Below are positions 47,754 through 64,000 of a DNA stretch of 64,000 bases, in pieces. The position numbers and the translations under genes are program-made. The stretch comes from Artemisia argyi. Lineage: Eukaryota > Streptophyta > Magnoliopsida > Asterales > Asteraceae. The number at the start of each line of letters is the position of its first letter. Within the stretch, counting starts at the first letter, position 1. Under the pieces are notes generated by a model. It had not been told where the DNA came from and made no database searches. It saw only the letters and a program-made list of their open reading frames with translations. The stretch is from the NCBI GenBank assembly GCA_030686995.1, contig CM060696.1, forward strand, positions 7,918,487-7,982,486. Direction: 5' to 3'.

Positions 47754-48273
47754 ATAATCCGACTACTAACCATTTGCTTCAAAACTATTCTAAAGGACCC
47801 AGAGAAGAATATCTCAAAATTTGTGTTCCACTATATGAAGCTTCCATTAAATGCAACTGGAAAGAGGCTCAAAAAATTCTTACCAGTAAAGAAAACGAAG
47901 AGTTAGGGTTGGTAAGATGTAGTATTACTGAAAATGGGGAAACCGCACTTCACGTTGCAGCATCTGCAAAGGTTCCCAGAAAGGTGGAAAAGTTTGTGGC
48001 AAATCTGATAAAATTAATGACAAAGGAAGATTTGGAACTGGAAAATGCAAACTATAACAACGCCCTCTATTTAGCAGCTGCAGCTGGAAATATTGAGACG
48101 GTTAAAATTATGATGGAAAAGAACGACAAATTGTTGTCAATCCCTGGTGGTGGTTCACAATATAGTAAGCCAGAAATGATGCCAATATATACTGCTGCCT
48201 TATTTGGAAATCATGAATTGGCAAGGTATATGTTTGATAAATCCAATGATTTGACTGAAGGTTGTTGGACAGA
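47754..48273 (+). pseudogene. Ankyrin-repeat exon, cut by a LINE
   Basis: After a T-rich tract and AG at 47752-47753 the exon opens with two bases of a split codon, matching the phase-1 donor of exon 2 in the reverse copy. It reads NPTTNHLLQNYSKGPREEYL then KICVPLYEASIKCNWKEAQK, followed by ankyrin repeats: NGETALHVAASA, NNALYLAAAAGNIETVKIMM and PIYTAALFGNHELARYMFD. It is open to 48273, where the poly(T) of a reverse LINE begins. The C-terminal repeats and PGG membrane domain usual in this family are not found in the window. Confidence 0.82.
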
Positions 48274-48351
48274 TTTTTTTTTTTGAAAAATGAACTTCAT
48301 TAGAAAACAACAGCCCACAAAACGGGGCGGCACAAACACCAGCAAAACCTA

Positions 48352-51300
48352 TTACATAATAACAAATTTACACCAACGGTCCCAATTCAAAGAAGGGACC
48401 TTCGCTCTATTTTTAGCCCAAAGAAAACCCAACACTTTGATTTCCCCTATAATGTCGACAGACCTAGCCATCTTTCCTTGAAACTTTTGATGATTCCTCG
48501 CCCTCCAGATGCACCAACACCCAATGATAATAATACCATAAAAAATATCTTTGGCTCTTCCCGACAACCCAACAAAGTTGTGAACTTCCAACAGATCCTT
48601 AAACGAAAAAGCAAAGAAATTTTGGACCTTACACCAAGAAGAAATATGCTGCCAAACTCTAGATGCAATAATACAACCCGTGAATAAATGATCCACCGTC
48701 TCTTCCGCATCGCCACAAAGCACACATTCAACGTCCACAATCGGGATATTTCTATATCTCAACGCACACGCTGTCGGAATTCTTCCCATCTCCGCTCTCC
48801 ATCCAAAGATATTACATTTCTTTGGAATCCATTTACACCACTCGAATACAGAAATGTTGCTGAAATCCATATCTTCGTACATCAATTCCCTACCCGCCCT
48901 GACAGAAAAGACGCCATTCCCAATCCCAATCCAACCCCAACTATCCATCTCATCCGTAAGCACAGCAGCGTCCAGCAAGGAATTTAGAACAACCAATTCA
49001 GCCCGGTCATCAGCCTCCGAAACAGATCTTTTCCAATTCCAGACCCGAGAAATACCAGCATCCGACCTTAATAACCTATCACTAACCTTACATCTTTTAT
49101 CCGATTCAACCCGAAAAAGATTAGGACAAACAACCATCAACGGGACATTCAATAACCAAGGATCGATCCAGAAGGAAATATCGTTCCCATTCCCCACTTT
49201 ACCTTTAAAAAATCTTCTTAGAGGTAACCCCGACACCACCGTTCTAGATAAAACTTTAACTATATTACTCCACACTCCGTTTAAATTTTTTCGAACCGGA
49301 AGAAAGTCCCAGCTTCTGTTGGTGATGTTACAAGCTTTAACAACTTCACACCAGAAATTTCCATTCTCATTTTTGAACCTCCACCCCCACTTAGCCAGCA
49401 ACGCCACATTGATGAATTTTAACTTACTCAAACCAAGACCACCACACTTCTTAGGAGTACAAATTCTGTCCCACGCTACCCAATTGATCTTTTGAACCTC
49501 TTTCGACCCTCCCCATAGAAATCTACTAGATAGAGATTCCAAATCCTTAATAACTTTACTCGGGGCTTTGTAAAGAGAAAAATAATAAGCTGGAAGGCTT
49601 TCCAAGACAGACTTAATAAGCGTAAGTCTCCCCCCAATAGATAAACATTCGGCTTTCCATTTGGACAGTCTGGATTCGAACACTTCATAAACCGGCTTCC
49701 AATTATTTATTCGATTCATATTAGCCCCGACAGTTATTCCCAAGTATTTAAACGGTAACAACCCACTCATACATCCAATAACTTTGGCTTTCTCGACAAC
49801 ATCCCCCTCACTTACTCCAATCCCATAAAGACACGACTTGGCCATATTAATTTTCAAACCCGAGCAAATATAAAAGCACCTCAGAATTCTAACCACATTG
49901 TCAAGGCAAGAATCCGACCATTCACCAATAATAATGGCATCATCCGCAAATAGCAGATGAGAAATAACAGGACCACCGTTAGGAGTTTGAATACCATTAA
50001 TCAACCCTTCCACCTGCGCCTTACTAAGCATACATGAAAACGCCTCCATAGCAACTAGAAAGAGAAAAGGAGAAATAGGGTCTCCTTGTCTCAACCCTTT
50101 CCCGAATTGAAACTCAAAAGTAGGGGAACCATTGACTAACACCGAAGACCTAGCCGACTTAAGAATACCCCTGATCCACGAAATCCAAACCTGAGGAAAC
50201 CCCATCTGCTCCAAAGTATCAATTACAAAATTCCAATTGACATTATCGAAAGCTTTCTCAAAATCAATCTTTAGAAAGAACGCCTGCTTCTTGTTCCGTT
50301 TGCTCCACGTTATAACTTCGTTAATGATCAAGGGACCATCAAGAATAAACTTATCTTTAATAAAAGCCGACTGAGATTTGGACACCACCTTCCCCGGGGC
50401 ACACTTTAAGCGATTTGACAAAATCTTGGAAATTGTCTTGCTAATAATACCCACAAGGCTGATAGGCCTAAAGTCATTAAGCTCAATAGAATCACGGCCT
50501 TTAGGGACCAACGTAATAAAAGAAGATCCATACCCCACACTAATTTCACCCCTACTAAAGAAATACTCCATAATTTCCACGAAGTCCCTTTCGAACAAAG
50601 TCCAGAAGTGCTTAATAAACCTGATATTGAACCCATCCGGCCCCGGAGCCTTATCCTCCCCACAACCGAAAACCGCCTCTTTAATTTCCAATACAGTAAA
50701 CCTCTCAGTTAGAAAAGCCTTATCAATCTCCGAAATACGGCTAATATTCCAGCAATGAAGCTTCGGACGAACACGACATTCCTCAATAAACCGCTTCCTA
50801 AAAAAGTTGAAAACCTCCTTTTTGATTAAAGAAGGTTTATTTTCCCACAACCCATTGATCATCAAACCGGGAATACCATTACTCGCCTTCCTACAATTCA
50901 CTAAACCATGAAAGAACCGAGAGTTTTCGTCCCCTCCAATAGCCCATCTCACCCTAGCTCTTTGCTTAATGTCCTCAAGATTACTACATTCCATATCTTT
51001 TAACACCTTTTTATTTTCAGCATATATCCACTCCTCGTACTCCTCCAGACCCCTAGATTCCATCTCAGCTTCTAATTTTTCAATCTCCATTCTAGCCTCC
51101 TCCACCACAACGCTTTCATTCTTCAACATATCCTCCTTCCAATTGTTGATACTATCTCTTATTCGACCAAACTTCTTCATTAATTTGACATCAGGGGGAG
51201 CCATGTCACCAACATAACACGCCGCTGATCTCACAACGTCTTCAAATCCGACTTTCGATAACCACGAATTAAATACCCTAAACGGCTTAGGACCAAAATT

Positions 51301-52002
51301 CTTCGAAACCGTCTTCAACAATAGAGGGAAGTGATCCGAATGAGACCCCGATAAAACTCTCAAACAAGCGTCCGGCCACTTATTGAAAAAGATGTTACAA
51401 ACCAACACCCTATCAATTTTACTCAACTTTCTCCCCGATTCCCGAATACAAGTAAATTTCCTACCATTCATCGAGTACTCCAACAAACCAGCATTGTGAA
51501 TAAAGGAATTAAAATTCCTAGCACAAGAGCTTTTGAAAACCGAACCCATTCTCTCTTCCGGGAATCTAACAGCATTAAAGTCCCCCAATATAATCCACAT
51601 ACCCTCAAGCGAAGACACCAACGAATCAATAGCCCCCCACAACTCACACTTAGCCGCAACGCCTTGGGGAGCATAGACATTTATGATGTTAATAAGCTCA
51701 TTGGAACCTTTAATCCTCCCCGAAACAAGAAGAAAATTCTGAGCTTTAATCGAAGAGCTCAACGAAAATCTACCCTTATCCCACATGCTCAAAATACCCC
51801 CAGATTGGCCAGTCGAACCAACAAACTCCAAACCGAAATTTTTATTACCCCAAATAGAGATTCCCACAAAATTCGACAAGTTTTCAGCTTTAGTTTCTTG
51901 GACCGCCAAGAAATCAACCCCATTCACCTTCTTCATTTTATTGAGCCAAGGAACCTTATCCAACCCCCCTTACCCTCTAACATTAACAGACATAAAATTC
52001 AT
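48352..52002 (-). pseudogene. LINE ORF2: endonuclease, reverse transcriptase, zf-RVT; one stop
   Basis: The ATG at 52002 overlaps the ORF1 stop (ATGA). Codons 1-10 read MNFMSVNVRG; codon 11 is TAA (51972-51970), after which 1205 codons are open. The endonuclease domain shows DFLAVQETKAE, WIILGDFNAVR and SGSHSDHFPLLL. RT shows EDKAPGPDGFN, FRPISLVGIISKTISKIL, FLKIDFEKAFDNVNW, GLRQGDPISPFLFL and the catalytic LLFADDAIII. The zf-RVT end shows WIPKKCNIFGWRAEMGRIP and CVLCGDAEETVDHLFTGC. The enzyme would nick DNA and copy the RNA in place. A single codon-11 stop in such a long ORF means recent loss. Confidence 0.95.
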
Positions 52003-52844
52003 GATTTAACACCATTAATACCTTCTTCCACAATAGCATTTCTGACCAAACCTTTATGACCAGCCAAATCCGCGCCCAAGACAGCACCTACAATAACAGT
52101 AGCTTCCACCTCTAGCACTAATGAATCACCCTCATCAACCACTTGTTCCACCGCACCACTTCCTTCCACTGCACACACGGGAGCAGAAGCCTCACAATTA
52201 AGATCCAAAGAACCACCATCCACACACTGCCTTAGAGACTCAGCCAACCTACTTTGCGAGTCCCCCTCAATCCCATCTTCCTTGTGAAAAATACCTATAA
52301 GTCTGTCTAGGTCGAATGGATCGTTTTCCTCATTCCTGCATCTTTTTTTGGGCCGGACAACATCAGATGGACTAGAATTAATATTTTGGACCCTCTGGCT
52401 TCTTTTTTTACATAACTTAATAGGCCTCTTTTTGGGTTTAGGCCCACACTTGGAACTTTTGAAAATAATAGTATCATTAAACTTTTCAACTTCCTCCTCG
52501 TCCCCCGACATACTAGCAACTTTATCCTTAGAAACACCTTGAGAACACACATGCGGGAATTTAATACCACCCTCTTCCCCATGCATGGGTTCCCTCAATT
52601 CACCTTCTTCCAAAACTGCCTCCGACGTTTCGTTAATCTCCCGTTCTTCTTCCGACATAGAAACATTAATCTTCACCGGCGACGAATCACCATCATAATC
52701 GACTGGAACATCATTAGCAACCACCACCTTTTTCCCCACCACACCAATACACTCAGGCTCCCAATTTCCTTTTTCCTCCGTGATCCATGTTTTAAAAACT
52801 TTATCGGTCCACTTAAGATCCACCGGTAAGTGTTTACTAGACTA
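51999..52844 (-). CDS. LINE ORF1, 5'-truncated
   Basis: Open on the minus strand from about 52844 to TGA 51999. The first residues (HLPVDLKWTDKVFKTWITEE) look like the end of the DUF4283-type region. Then follow an acidic SMSEEEREINE stretch, a basic KKRPIKLCKKRSQRVQ patch and a low-complexity tail that ends in GVKS. The RNA-binding core and zinc knuckle are lost with the 5' end. The four-base ATGA overlap with ORF2 suggests reinitiation to translate ORF2. Confidence 0.72.
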
Positions 52845-52851
52845 TCTTATA

Positions 52852-53063
52852 GGGGGTGTTTACTTTTTTCCTTAGCTAAGGGTAATATGGGTCCCACATC
52901 CCTCTAAGCCTCTTATTGGGGAGGATGTGAATTTTCATCCCTTGTGGATATAGACCCAACAAGGGATTTTTATGTGCCCCATCAACAAAAGTAATAATAT
53001 TAAATTGTTAGTGGGTACAATCCTTCCACTAAGAGAGAAAAAAAAAAAAAAAAAAACAACCCC
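52852..53063. mobile_element. Candidate Harbinger-type MITE, about 212 bp
   Basis: Left GGGGGTGTTTACTTTTTT and inverted right GGGGTTGTTTTTTTTT, both followed inside by ctTAG-type sequence. Target sites are ata and tta, so not exact. A pure A tract lies at 53040-53056. Confidence 0.4.
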
Positions 53064-53066
53064 TTA

Positions 53067-53465
53067 GTTGGTCCAATACAAAATCAAGTATTTATTTTCA
53101 AATTAAATCATTAAAAGTATTTTTAAACAAAAGAAAATTATTTCATTGGCTAATAGTCAAAATTTGCACTTTTTTCTAAAATTGTGTATTACTACTAAGT
53201 TTGTGCGTGGTGGTTCAATTACCGCATAGCAACAACAATTTCACTCCACCATTGACAATGCGTGGTCGGCAAAATTTTGGGATGGTTTAGTGATCGGCTT
53301 CACCAAACCAAATTACGGTGATTTTGTGTGTGTGAGTGTGTTGTATGTTTATATTTAAGTCGGATATGTTTGTGTGGTGGGTTTCATGCTAATCTCTACG
53401 GTGGTTTTGTAGCGGGAGTGTATGGTGATGTGACTAAAGGCTTAGTAGCTGTATCGTGTGGATTA
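53067..53465. other. Unassigned spacer
   Basis: No coding or element structure recognised. Confidence 0.45.
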
Positions 53466-54031
53466 TCTATACTACTATATAATGCATGGATAAACAAAGT
53501 CTAACTCCTAACAAAAAATTAAGATAAGGAGCTCTAATAATAATAAGGTGACATGTGTCACTTCATAACTTAAAATTCACCTTTATTTTTAAATTGAAAT
53601 ATCTTTTTATCTATTTATTTCTTTTTTGTTATCTAATTTCACCATATTTTTTATAATTTTGTGCTCTTTAATTCAACATCTATTTTGATCTATTTTTACA
53701 AGTTTTTAGTTTGTAGATTTTTAGTGGGTTTTTTATTCAAAATTTTACAACTTTAACCTTTATTTCAATCAATACAATCTTGATTCGTTAAAATCATATA
53801 CTTTTGGGTGAGTGTTTGACGGGAAAGAGATTGCGAGGATCTTTCTATATACGGTAATAATGATGTCACGAGAAAGCTACGGAAAACCCAAACAAACACA
53901 TATACGTTCGGAGTGTTGTGAAACGAATTCACTAAGCGGGTAGGGAATTGCGGGGAGAGTTGGGCTAGCAATTCATTTACTAACCATATTACTATATTTT
54001 TCGCCGCAGCTGTGCGCGGGTATCCGACTAG
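53466..54031 (+). mobile_element. Short non-autonomous Helitron, 566 bp
   Basis: It starts TCTATACTACTATATAATG after A (53465) and ends CTAG (54028-54031) before T (54032), the Helitron A|T insertion. Just before the end is the GC-rich stem cgccgcagctgtgcgcggg (54002-54020). No Rep/helicase. A minus-strand ORF across 53765-54157 leaves the element and looks like chance. Confidence 0.88.
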
Positions 54032-54687
54032 TATATAGAAATCTTTTATAATAATACTTCTGTTTTGGCAATTGAGAAAAAGGAATTGGAACACAGGACC
54101 AATCATTTTGTTCCACTTTGTGGCATTGCAAGATTTAGCAATATATTTGGTTCCCATATTCTGATTCTATACCCAATTGCCACCTATAATGTGTTTGGCA
54201 AAATTGAACTGATTGGCCGACTTAGTTTTATTGACTTAAGTGTGAAATTCTCATGGTCCATAATCTATTGGATGGTTTCAAAATTTTCACGTCTTATCTA
54301 TGTAAAATATTGTAATTCATTCTTAGTTTTGCTTGAATTATTGATTTTTGTTGGTTTTGTCATAACACTTTCCCTCACAAAACAAGACAAAAGTTCGGTA
54401 TAGATCCGAAATTTGTCATAGAACCTGATATATGATCTCGTCCATCCATCTAAATTACCATCTACGGTTATAATAAATTGCTTTTTTATTTCTTTTTTCT
54501 TTTCTCAATTAATGAAAGGGTAATGTGGTCAATTCCCTTCCTCATATTTTTGTTCTCACACTCATACTTCACCGCTCATTAACTCACATCTTCTCTCACT
54601 AAACACTCATTCTGTTCTCATTTTTGTTCTTCACCGCTCATTTCAAACCCTAATTTGTGCCCTAATTTCTGCTCTCGTTTATGAATA
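54032..54687 (+). other. Left flank and probable promoter of the MULE protease gene
   Basis: 54430-54687 is pyrimidine-rich with repeated ctcactaaacactc and ccgctcattt phrases, as in a plant 5' UTR, and contains an aaaccctaatt box near 54645. A small upstream ATG (54681) overlaps the main start and stops after 12 codons. I could not find a MULE terminal inverted repeat. Confidence 0.45.
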
Positions 54688-61132
<6,445 letters not shown>

Positions 61133-61494
61133 TTTTCTGATGGTGGTAGTCTTTTGATGGTCAATAACTGATGGTAGTTGTGTTGTGTTTTGGTAGTATT
61201 GAAAGTAGTTTTAGTTTGTAATGACGGTAGTCTTCTGATGGTAGTCTTTGAACAAGTTGTGATGATCTTTAAAGCTGTATGTAATGACGGGTAGTATTTT
61301 GATGGTTTATGTAATAATCTTTGAACAAGTTTAGTAACTAATGGTATTTCTACTGTATGTTTTGAACAAGTTTATTATAGCCTTAAGTTATAAAGCTAGA
61401 ATCAAGTTATGTAATGGTTTTATGTAATGGTTGTTCTGCTGTATGCTTCGAACAAGTTATGTTTTGAACAAGTTGCTGTAATGGTTTTTTAGAT

Positions 61495-61724
61495 AATCAC
61501 ATGTGATTTTCAGATAATCACATGTGATTTTCAGATAATCACATGTGATTTTCAGAGAATCACATATGATTTTCAGAGACACATGTGACTTCAACATTGA
61601 CTTCTGTTTGTCAGATTCTTATACAGAGAATCAAATGTGATTTTCAGAGAATCACATATGATTTTCAGAGACACATGTGATTTTCAGAGAATCACATGTG
61701 ATTTTCAGAGAATCACATGTGATT
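61495..61724. repeat. Largest palindrome array between the genes
   Basis: About nine or ten units of aatcacatgtgatt and close variants, mostly joined by ttcagag at a 21-bp period, with one unrelated break near 61586-61625. The preceding gctgtaatggttttttagat also precedes the array at 56189. Confidence 0.92.
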
Positions 61725-61810
61725 TTCACATCATGTGTTTAATCTTCCAGAACATTAAACAAGAAAAAAAAAAAAAAATCCTTGTAACACACTTTCAGAA
61801 ATTAGCTGTT

Positions 61811-61864
61811 GAAGTTAGCTGTTGAAGCAGTTTTTACTGAATCCAAACACAGACTATGCATGTG
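61811..61864 (+). repeat. 54-bp inverted copy of a transposase exon segment
   Basis: Bases 61811-61864 equal the reverse complement of 63742-63795 at all 54 positions. The source codes for KLAVEAVFTESKHRLCM in the transposase. The copy has the + orientation and lies about 260 bp beyond the transposase stop. Confidence 0.95.
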
Positions 61865-61934
61865 ATTTTCAGAGAATCACATGTGATTTTCAGAGAATCA
61901 CATGTGATTTTAATAGAATCACATGTGATTTTCA
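61859..61934. repeat. Palindrome array, four units, after the inverted segment
   Basis: Starts with the half unit catgtgatt that forms the end of the 54-bp segment, then three full aatcacatgtgatt units at a 21-bp period. Confidence 0.9.
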
Positions 61935-62125
61935 CATCATGTGTTTAATCTTCCAGAACATTAAACAAGAAAAAAAAAAAAAAAAAAAAAAATCCTTGTA
62001 ACACACTTTCAGAAATTCGATATGTTCGAATTAAGAATCTTAATGTAAACAAAATATGAAATTCAAGAAGTTCAAACATAATACCAAATAAAGTATGAAA
62101 TCATAATGTAAACAAAATATGAATT

Positions 62126-63972
62126 TCAAGAAGTGTTTGTCGCTTGTTTAGCAGCAGCAATTCTTTGTTTTTCAATATACTTTGGATTCTTCGGACATGT
62201 TGTCTTGGTGTGCGTGTTAGTCTTCTCTCCACAGTATCCACATTTCCTTTTTGGTTTAGATCTTTCTTTAAGTGCCATTTCTCTTCCACTCTTTCTACGT
62301 GCTTCTTTAGACCAACCTTTGGTTTTACCCTTGGATGGATTGTTGACCAAAAGTTTTTCAGGTTTCTCAACTGCATATATATCTTCAACGACATTCTCAA
62401 TTTCTTTTTTCCGCGAAGGAGGTTTAGGCACTTCATCCTCAATTTCTTTCTTGATTGATTTCAATTGTTCCACAAACTTTCCTAACTTGCCTTCATCTTT
62501 ACTCAACAAATACAAACATTCATCTACCACATAAGTAGCCTCATTTGTTAATTTTTCAATTGGTTCATTTTTTTCTCCATACCTATTTGTCTTTCTTCTC
62601 AATGCAGGTGGTATTATGTCCCTCTTCCAACGCCTCAAAATATACTTTTCCGGGATCATTTGAACATCACGATTCTTCAAAGCACAAAATGCGTGTCGAC
62701 ATAAAAATCCGAATCTACCAAAATGCCTACAAGTACATTCCACTGACCCGTCTTCAAGAGAACGCAGAACCTTTTTTCAGAAAAGAGGAAAGAAAATTAA
62801 AACTTTTTAATGTTGGAATCACATGTGATTCTCTGAAAATCACATTTGATTATTGAGAAAATCACATGTGATTTGTTATATCAGATTAAAATAGTAAATT
62901 TTTTTTTAATGATTTCAAGTAAATTTACCTTGTATTCTGCTACTTTATCACATTCCTGCACCTGTTCTCCTTTTTCTTGGTAAAGTGTCCTATATGCAGC
63001 AGCATTCCTATCTCTGATCCTAAGTATCTCACAACCCTCTTCCGTTTTAAACTCTTCTATAGTGCAATTCCAACAAGCTTCTTTAATCTCCTTTTGAACA
63101 AGCAGAAATATGGTTCTTGTATAAACTTTAGATGCATGGCGTTCCATATTTAATTGTGTACAAAATTTTGGAGCTGAGTCAAATGTGTTAAAGTCCATTT
63201 GTTCTTGCCTATACCTTTGCCTCTCCATTGCTGATTCGAAGCACATCATGAAATTAACTAATGTTGACCCATGATTTGTGAAATGTCGGAAGAAAGCGTT
63301 TTCACTCTCAGACCTTGATGTAGTTCTCATCAATCCAAACAATTGTGTGTCAATAAAATACGCTGGTATCCACTTTTCTCGAAGTGTAAACATCTTTTTC
63401 ATCCATTTGTGGTCTTGCAATCCGAAATCTTCAATCAATTTTGTCCATTTTTCTTCAAACTTCAACAGTTCCATGAACATATTCCACACAATCTTGTTCA
63501 AGCGCGTTTTGAAATCAGTTTCATCATAGATTTCTTTACAAATCTGTAAAGAAATTTCATGTTATTCATGATATGAACAAAAGTGAATCACATGTGATCC
63601 ACACAGAATCACATGTGATTCTATGTGAATCACATGTGATTCTATGTGAATCACATGTGATTTTATGTGATAAATCATAAACAAATTTTAAAATATTAGA
63701 TGAATTAAAATACCTTTGCTGGAATTTTTTGGGTGATATGCCACATGCATAGTCTGTGTTTGGATTCAGTAAAAACTGCTTCAACAGCTAACTTCATGGC
63801 TCCATCTTGATCCGTTACTATCATTTTTGGTTGTTTTTCATGTGCACTCATGAATGATTTTAGTAGCCATGTGTAAGCTTCTTCATCTTCTTTTAGAAGC
63901 ATTCCAGCACCTAGTGTCACACACTTTCTGTGATTATCTATACCGGTGAATGGAACAAACACCATGTCGTAC
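62126..63972 (-). CDS. FAR1-type MULE transposase, C-terminal exons
   Basis: Minus-strand exons 63972-63714, 63543-62929 and 62770-62126 join in frame (505 visible codons) with GT-AG introns; earlier exons are beyond the window. The first has YDMVFVPFTGIDNHRKCVT and IVTDQDGAMKLAVEAV, the MULE core with its second catalytic Asp region. The second has MRTTSRSESENAFFRHF, typical of FAR1/FHY3-related transposases. The third has the SWIM zinc finger (CTCRHFGRFGFLCRHAFCAL) and a C-terminal knuckle (CGYCGEKTNTHTKTTCP). The enzyme would bind the MULE ends and cut and paste the element. No stop or frameshift is seen in these exons, so it may be functional. The gene ends at TGA 62126. Confidence 0.92.
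62817..62874. repeat. Palindrome array, three units (transposase intron)
   Basis: aatcacatgtgatt, aatcacatttgatt, aatcacatgtgatt at 21 and 22 bp spacing in the intron before the SWIM exon. Confidence 0.9.
63586..63662. repeat. Palindrome array, four units (transposase intron)
   Basis: Units at 63586, 63607, 63628 and 63649, exact 21-bp period, spacer tctatgtg. Because 21 is a multiple of three the array is an open heptad repeat (ITCDSHR) on the minus strand, though intronic. Confidence 0.93.
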
Positions 63973-64000
63973 CTGAATATCACAAGTTTCACAGAAAAAT

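Larger units (their letters stand above)
48274..52844 (-). mobile_element. Nearly full L1-type LINE, reverse orientation
   Basis: The 3' end is the T11 tract at 48274-48284, then a 3' UTR of about 67 bp, ORF2 (minus, 52002-48352) and most of ORF1 (minus, to about 52844). The 5' end is cut inside ORF1, where a stop (TAG on the minus strand near 52848) precedes the frame. No target duplication was found beside 48273 and 52850. It destroyed the ankyrin exon on the left. Confidence 0.9.
61725..62014. repeat. Duplicated block with poly(A) runs flanking the array
   Basis: A segment of about 70 bp (cacatcatgtgtttaatctt, then ccagaacattaaac, an A run of differing length, then ccttgtaacacactttcaga) occurs at 61727-61799 and 61933-62014. 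Between the two copies lie the 54-bp transposase segment and four palindromes. Confidence 0.88.
61133..62125. other. Spacer between the two MULE genes
   Basis: Begins with the protease 3' UTR, in which tgatggtagt and gaacaagttatgt phrases recur (61140-61470), then holds two palindrome arrays, a duplicated A-rich block and a transposase-derived segment. Both genes end here. Confidence 0.7.

Noticed and set aside
53765..54157. 130-codon minus ORF
   Set aside because: It straddles the Helitron end and flanking DNA and has no known domain.
62133..62534. Plus-strand ORFs opposite the transposase last exon
   Set aside because: They are antisense shadows of the SWIM exon.

Overview
This is plant nuclear DNA, almost entirely a nest of transposable elements. 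Intron-rich genes, GT-AG splice sites, Copia and Athila-type LTR retrotransposons, L1-type LINEs, CACTA, MULE, hAT, PIF/Harbinger and Helitron elements, and long (TA)n tracts all point to a large, repeat-rich dicot genome. The exact Athila, DUF4283 LINE and ankyrin-gene types suggest Asteraceae (an Anthemideae such as Tanacetum, Artemisia or Chrysanthemum is my best guess; not proven). I see no intact ordinary host gene, rRNA, tRNA or CRISPR array.

Layout. 1-2643: 3' half of a Copia element with an open pol. 2670-5538: an old Copia-type LTR split by an ORF1-only LINE (2812-5271, 11-bp target duplication). 5.5-9.7 kb: decayed DNA with a poly(A) retrocopy, the first two exons of an ankyrin gene (reverse) and a LINE RT fragment. 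9.7-13.1 kb: an LTR fragment, a (TA)n tract and a probable reverse Helitron holding a 210-bp triplication. 13519-18791: a CACTA element (TSD tat) that has captured pieces of a YchF GTPase gene, an IST1-like gene and a PPR gene. 19.1-20.5 kb: a perfect 389-bp tandem duplication and a 321-bp hAT MITE. 20546-24031: a 3.5-kb solo LTR. 24056-40074: a 325-bp Harbinger MITE split by a young 15.7-kb Athila element (24206-39894) with 4018-bp LTRs that differ at five sites by my count.

40.3-48.3 kb: a second ankyrin gene of the same family, broken apart by Harbinger-type elements, a hAT element, a truncated LINE and MITEs, then cut by a nearly intact reverse LINE (48274-52844). 53466-54031: a short Helitron with textbook ends. 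54.5-64 kb: a large MULE with two convergent genes, a nine-exon Ulp1-like cysteine protease (+, 54688-61132, 1202 codons after splicing) and a FAR1-type MULE transposase (-, running off the right edge). The non-coding DNA of this MULE, and no other part of the window, carries dozens of copies of a palindrome (ATCACATGTGAT) at a 21-bp period, plus a perfect 54-bp inverted copy of a transposase exon segment. With the multi-gene CACTA and the covarying RNA hairpins in the 3' non-coding part of the Athila element, these are the most interesting items.
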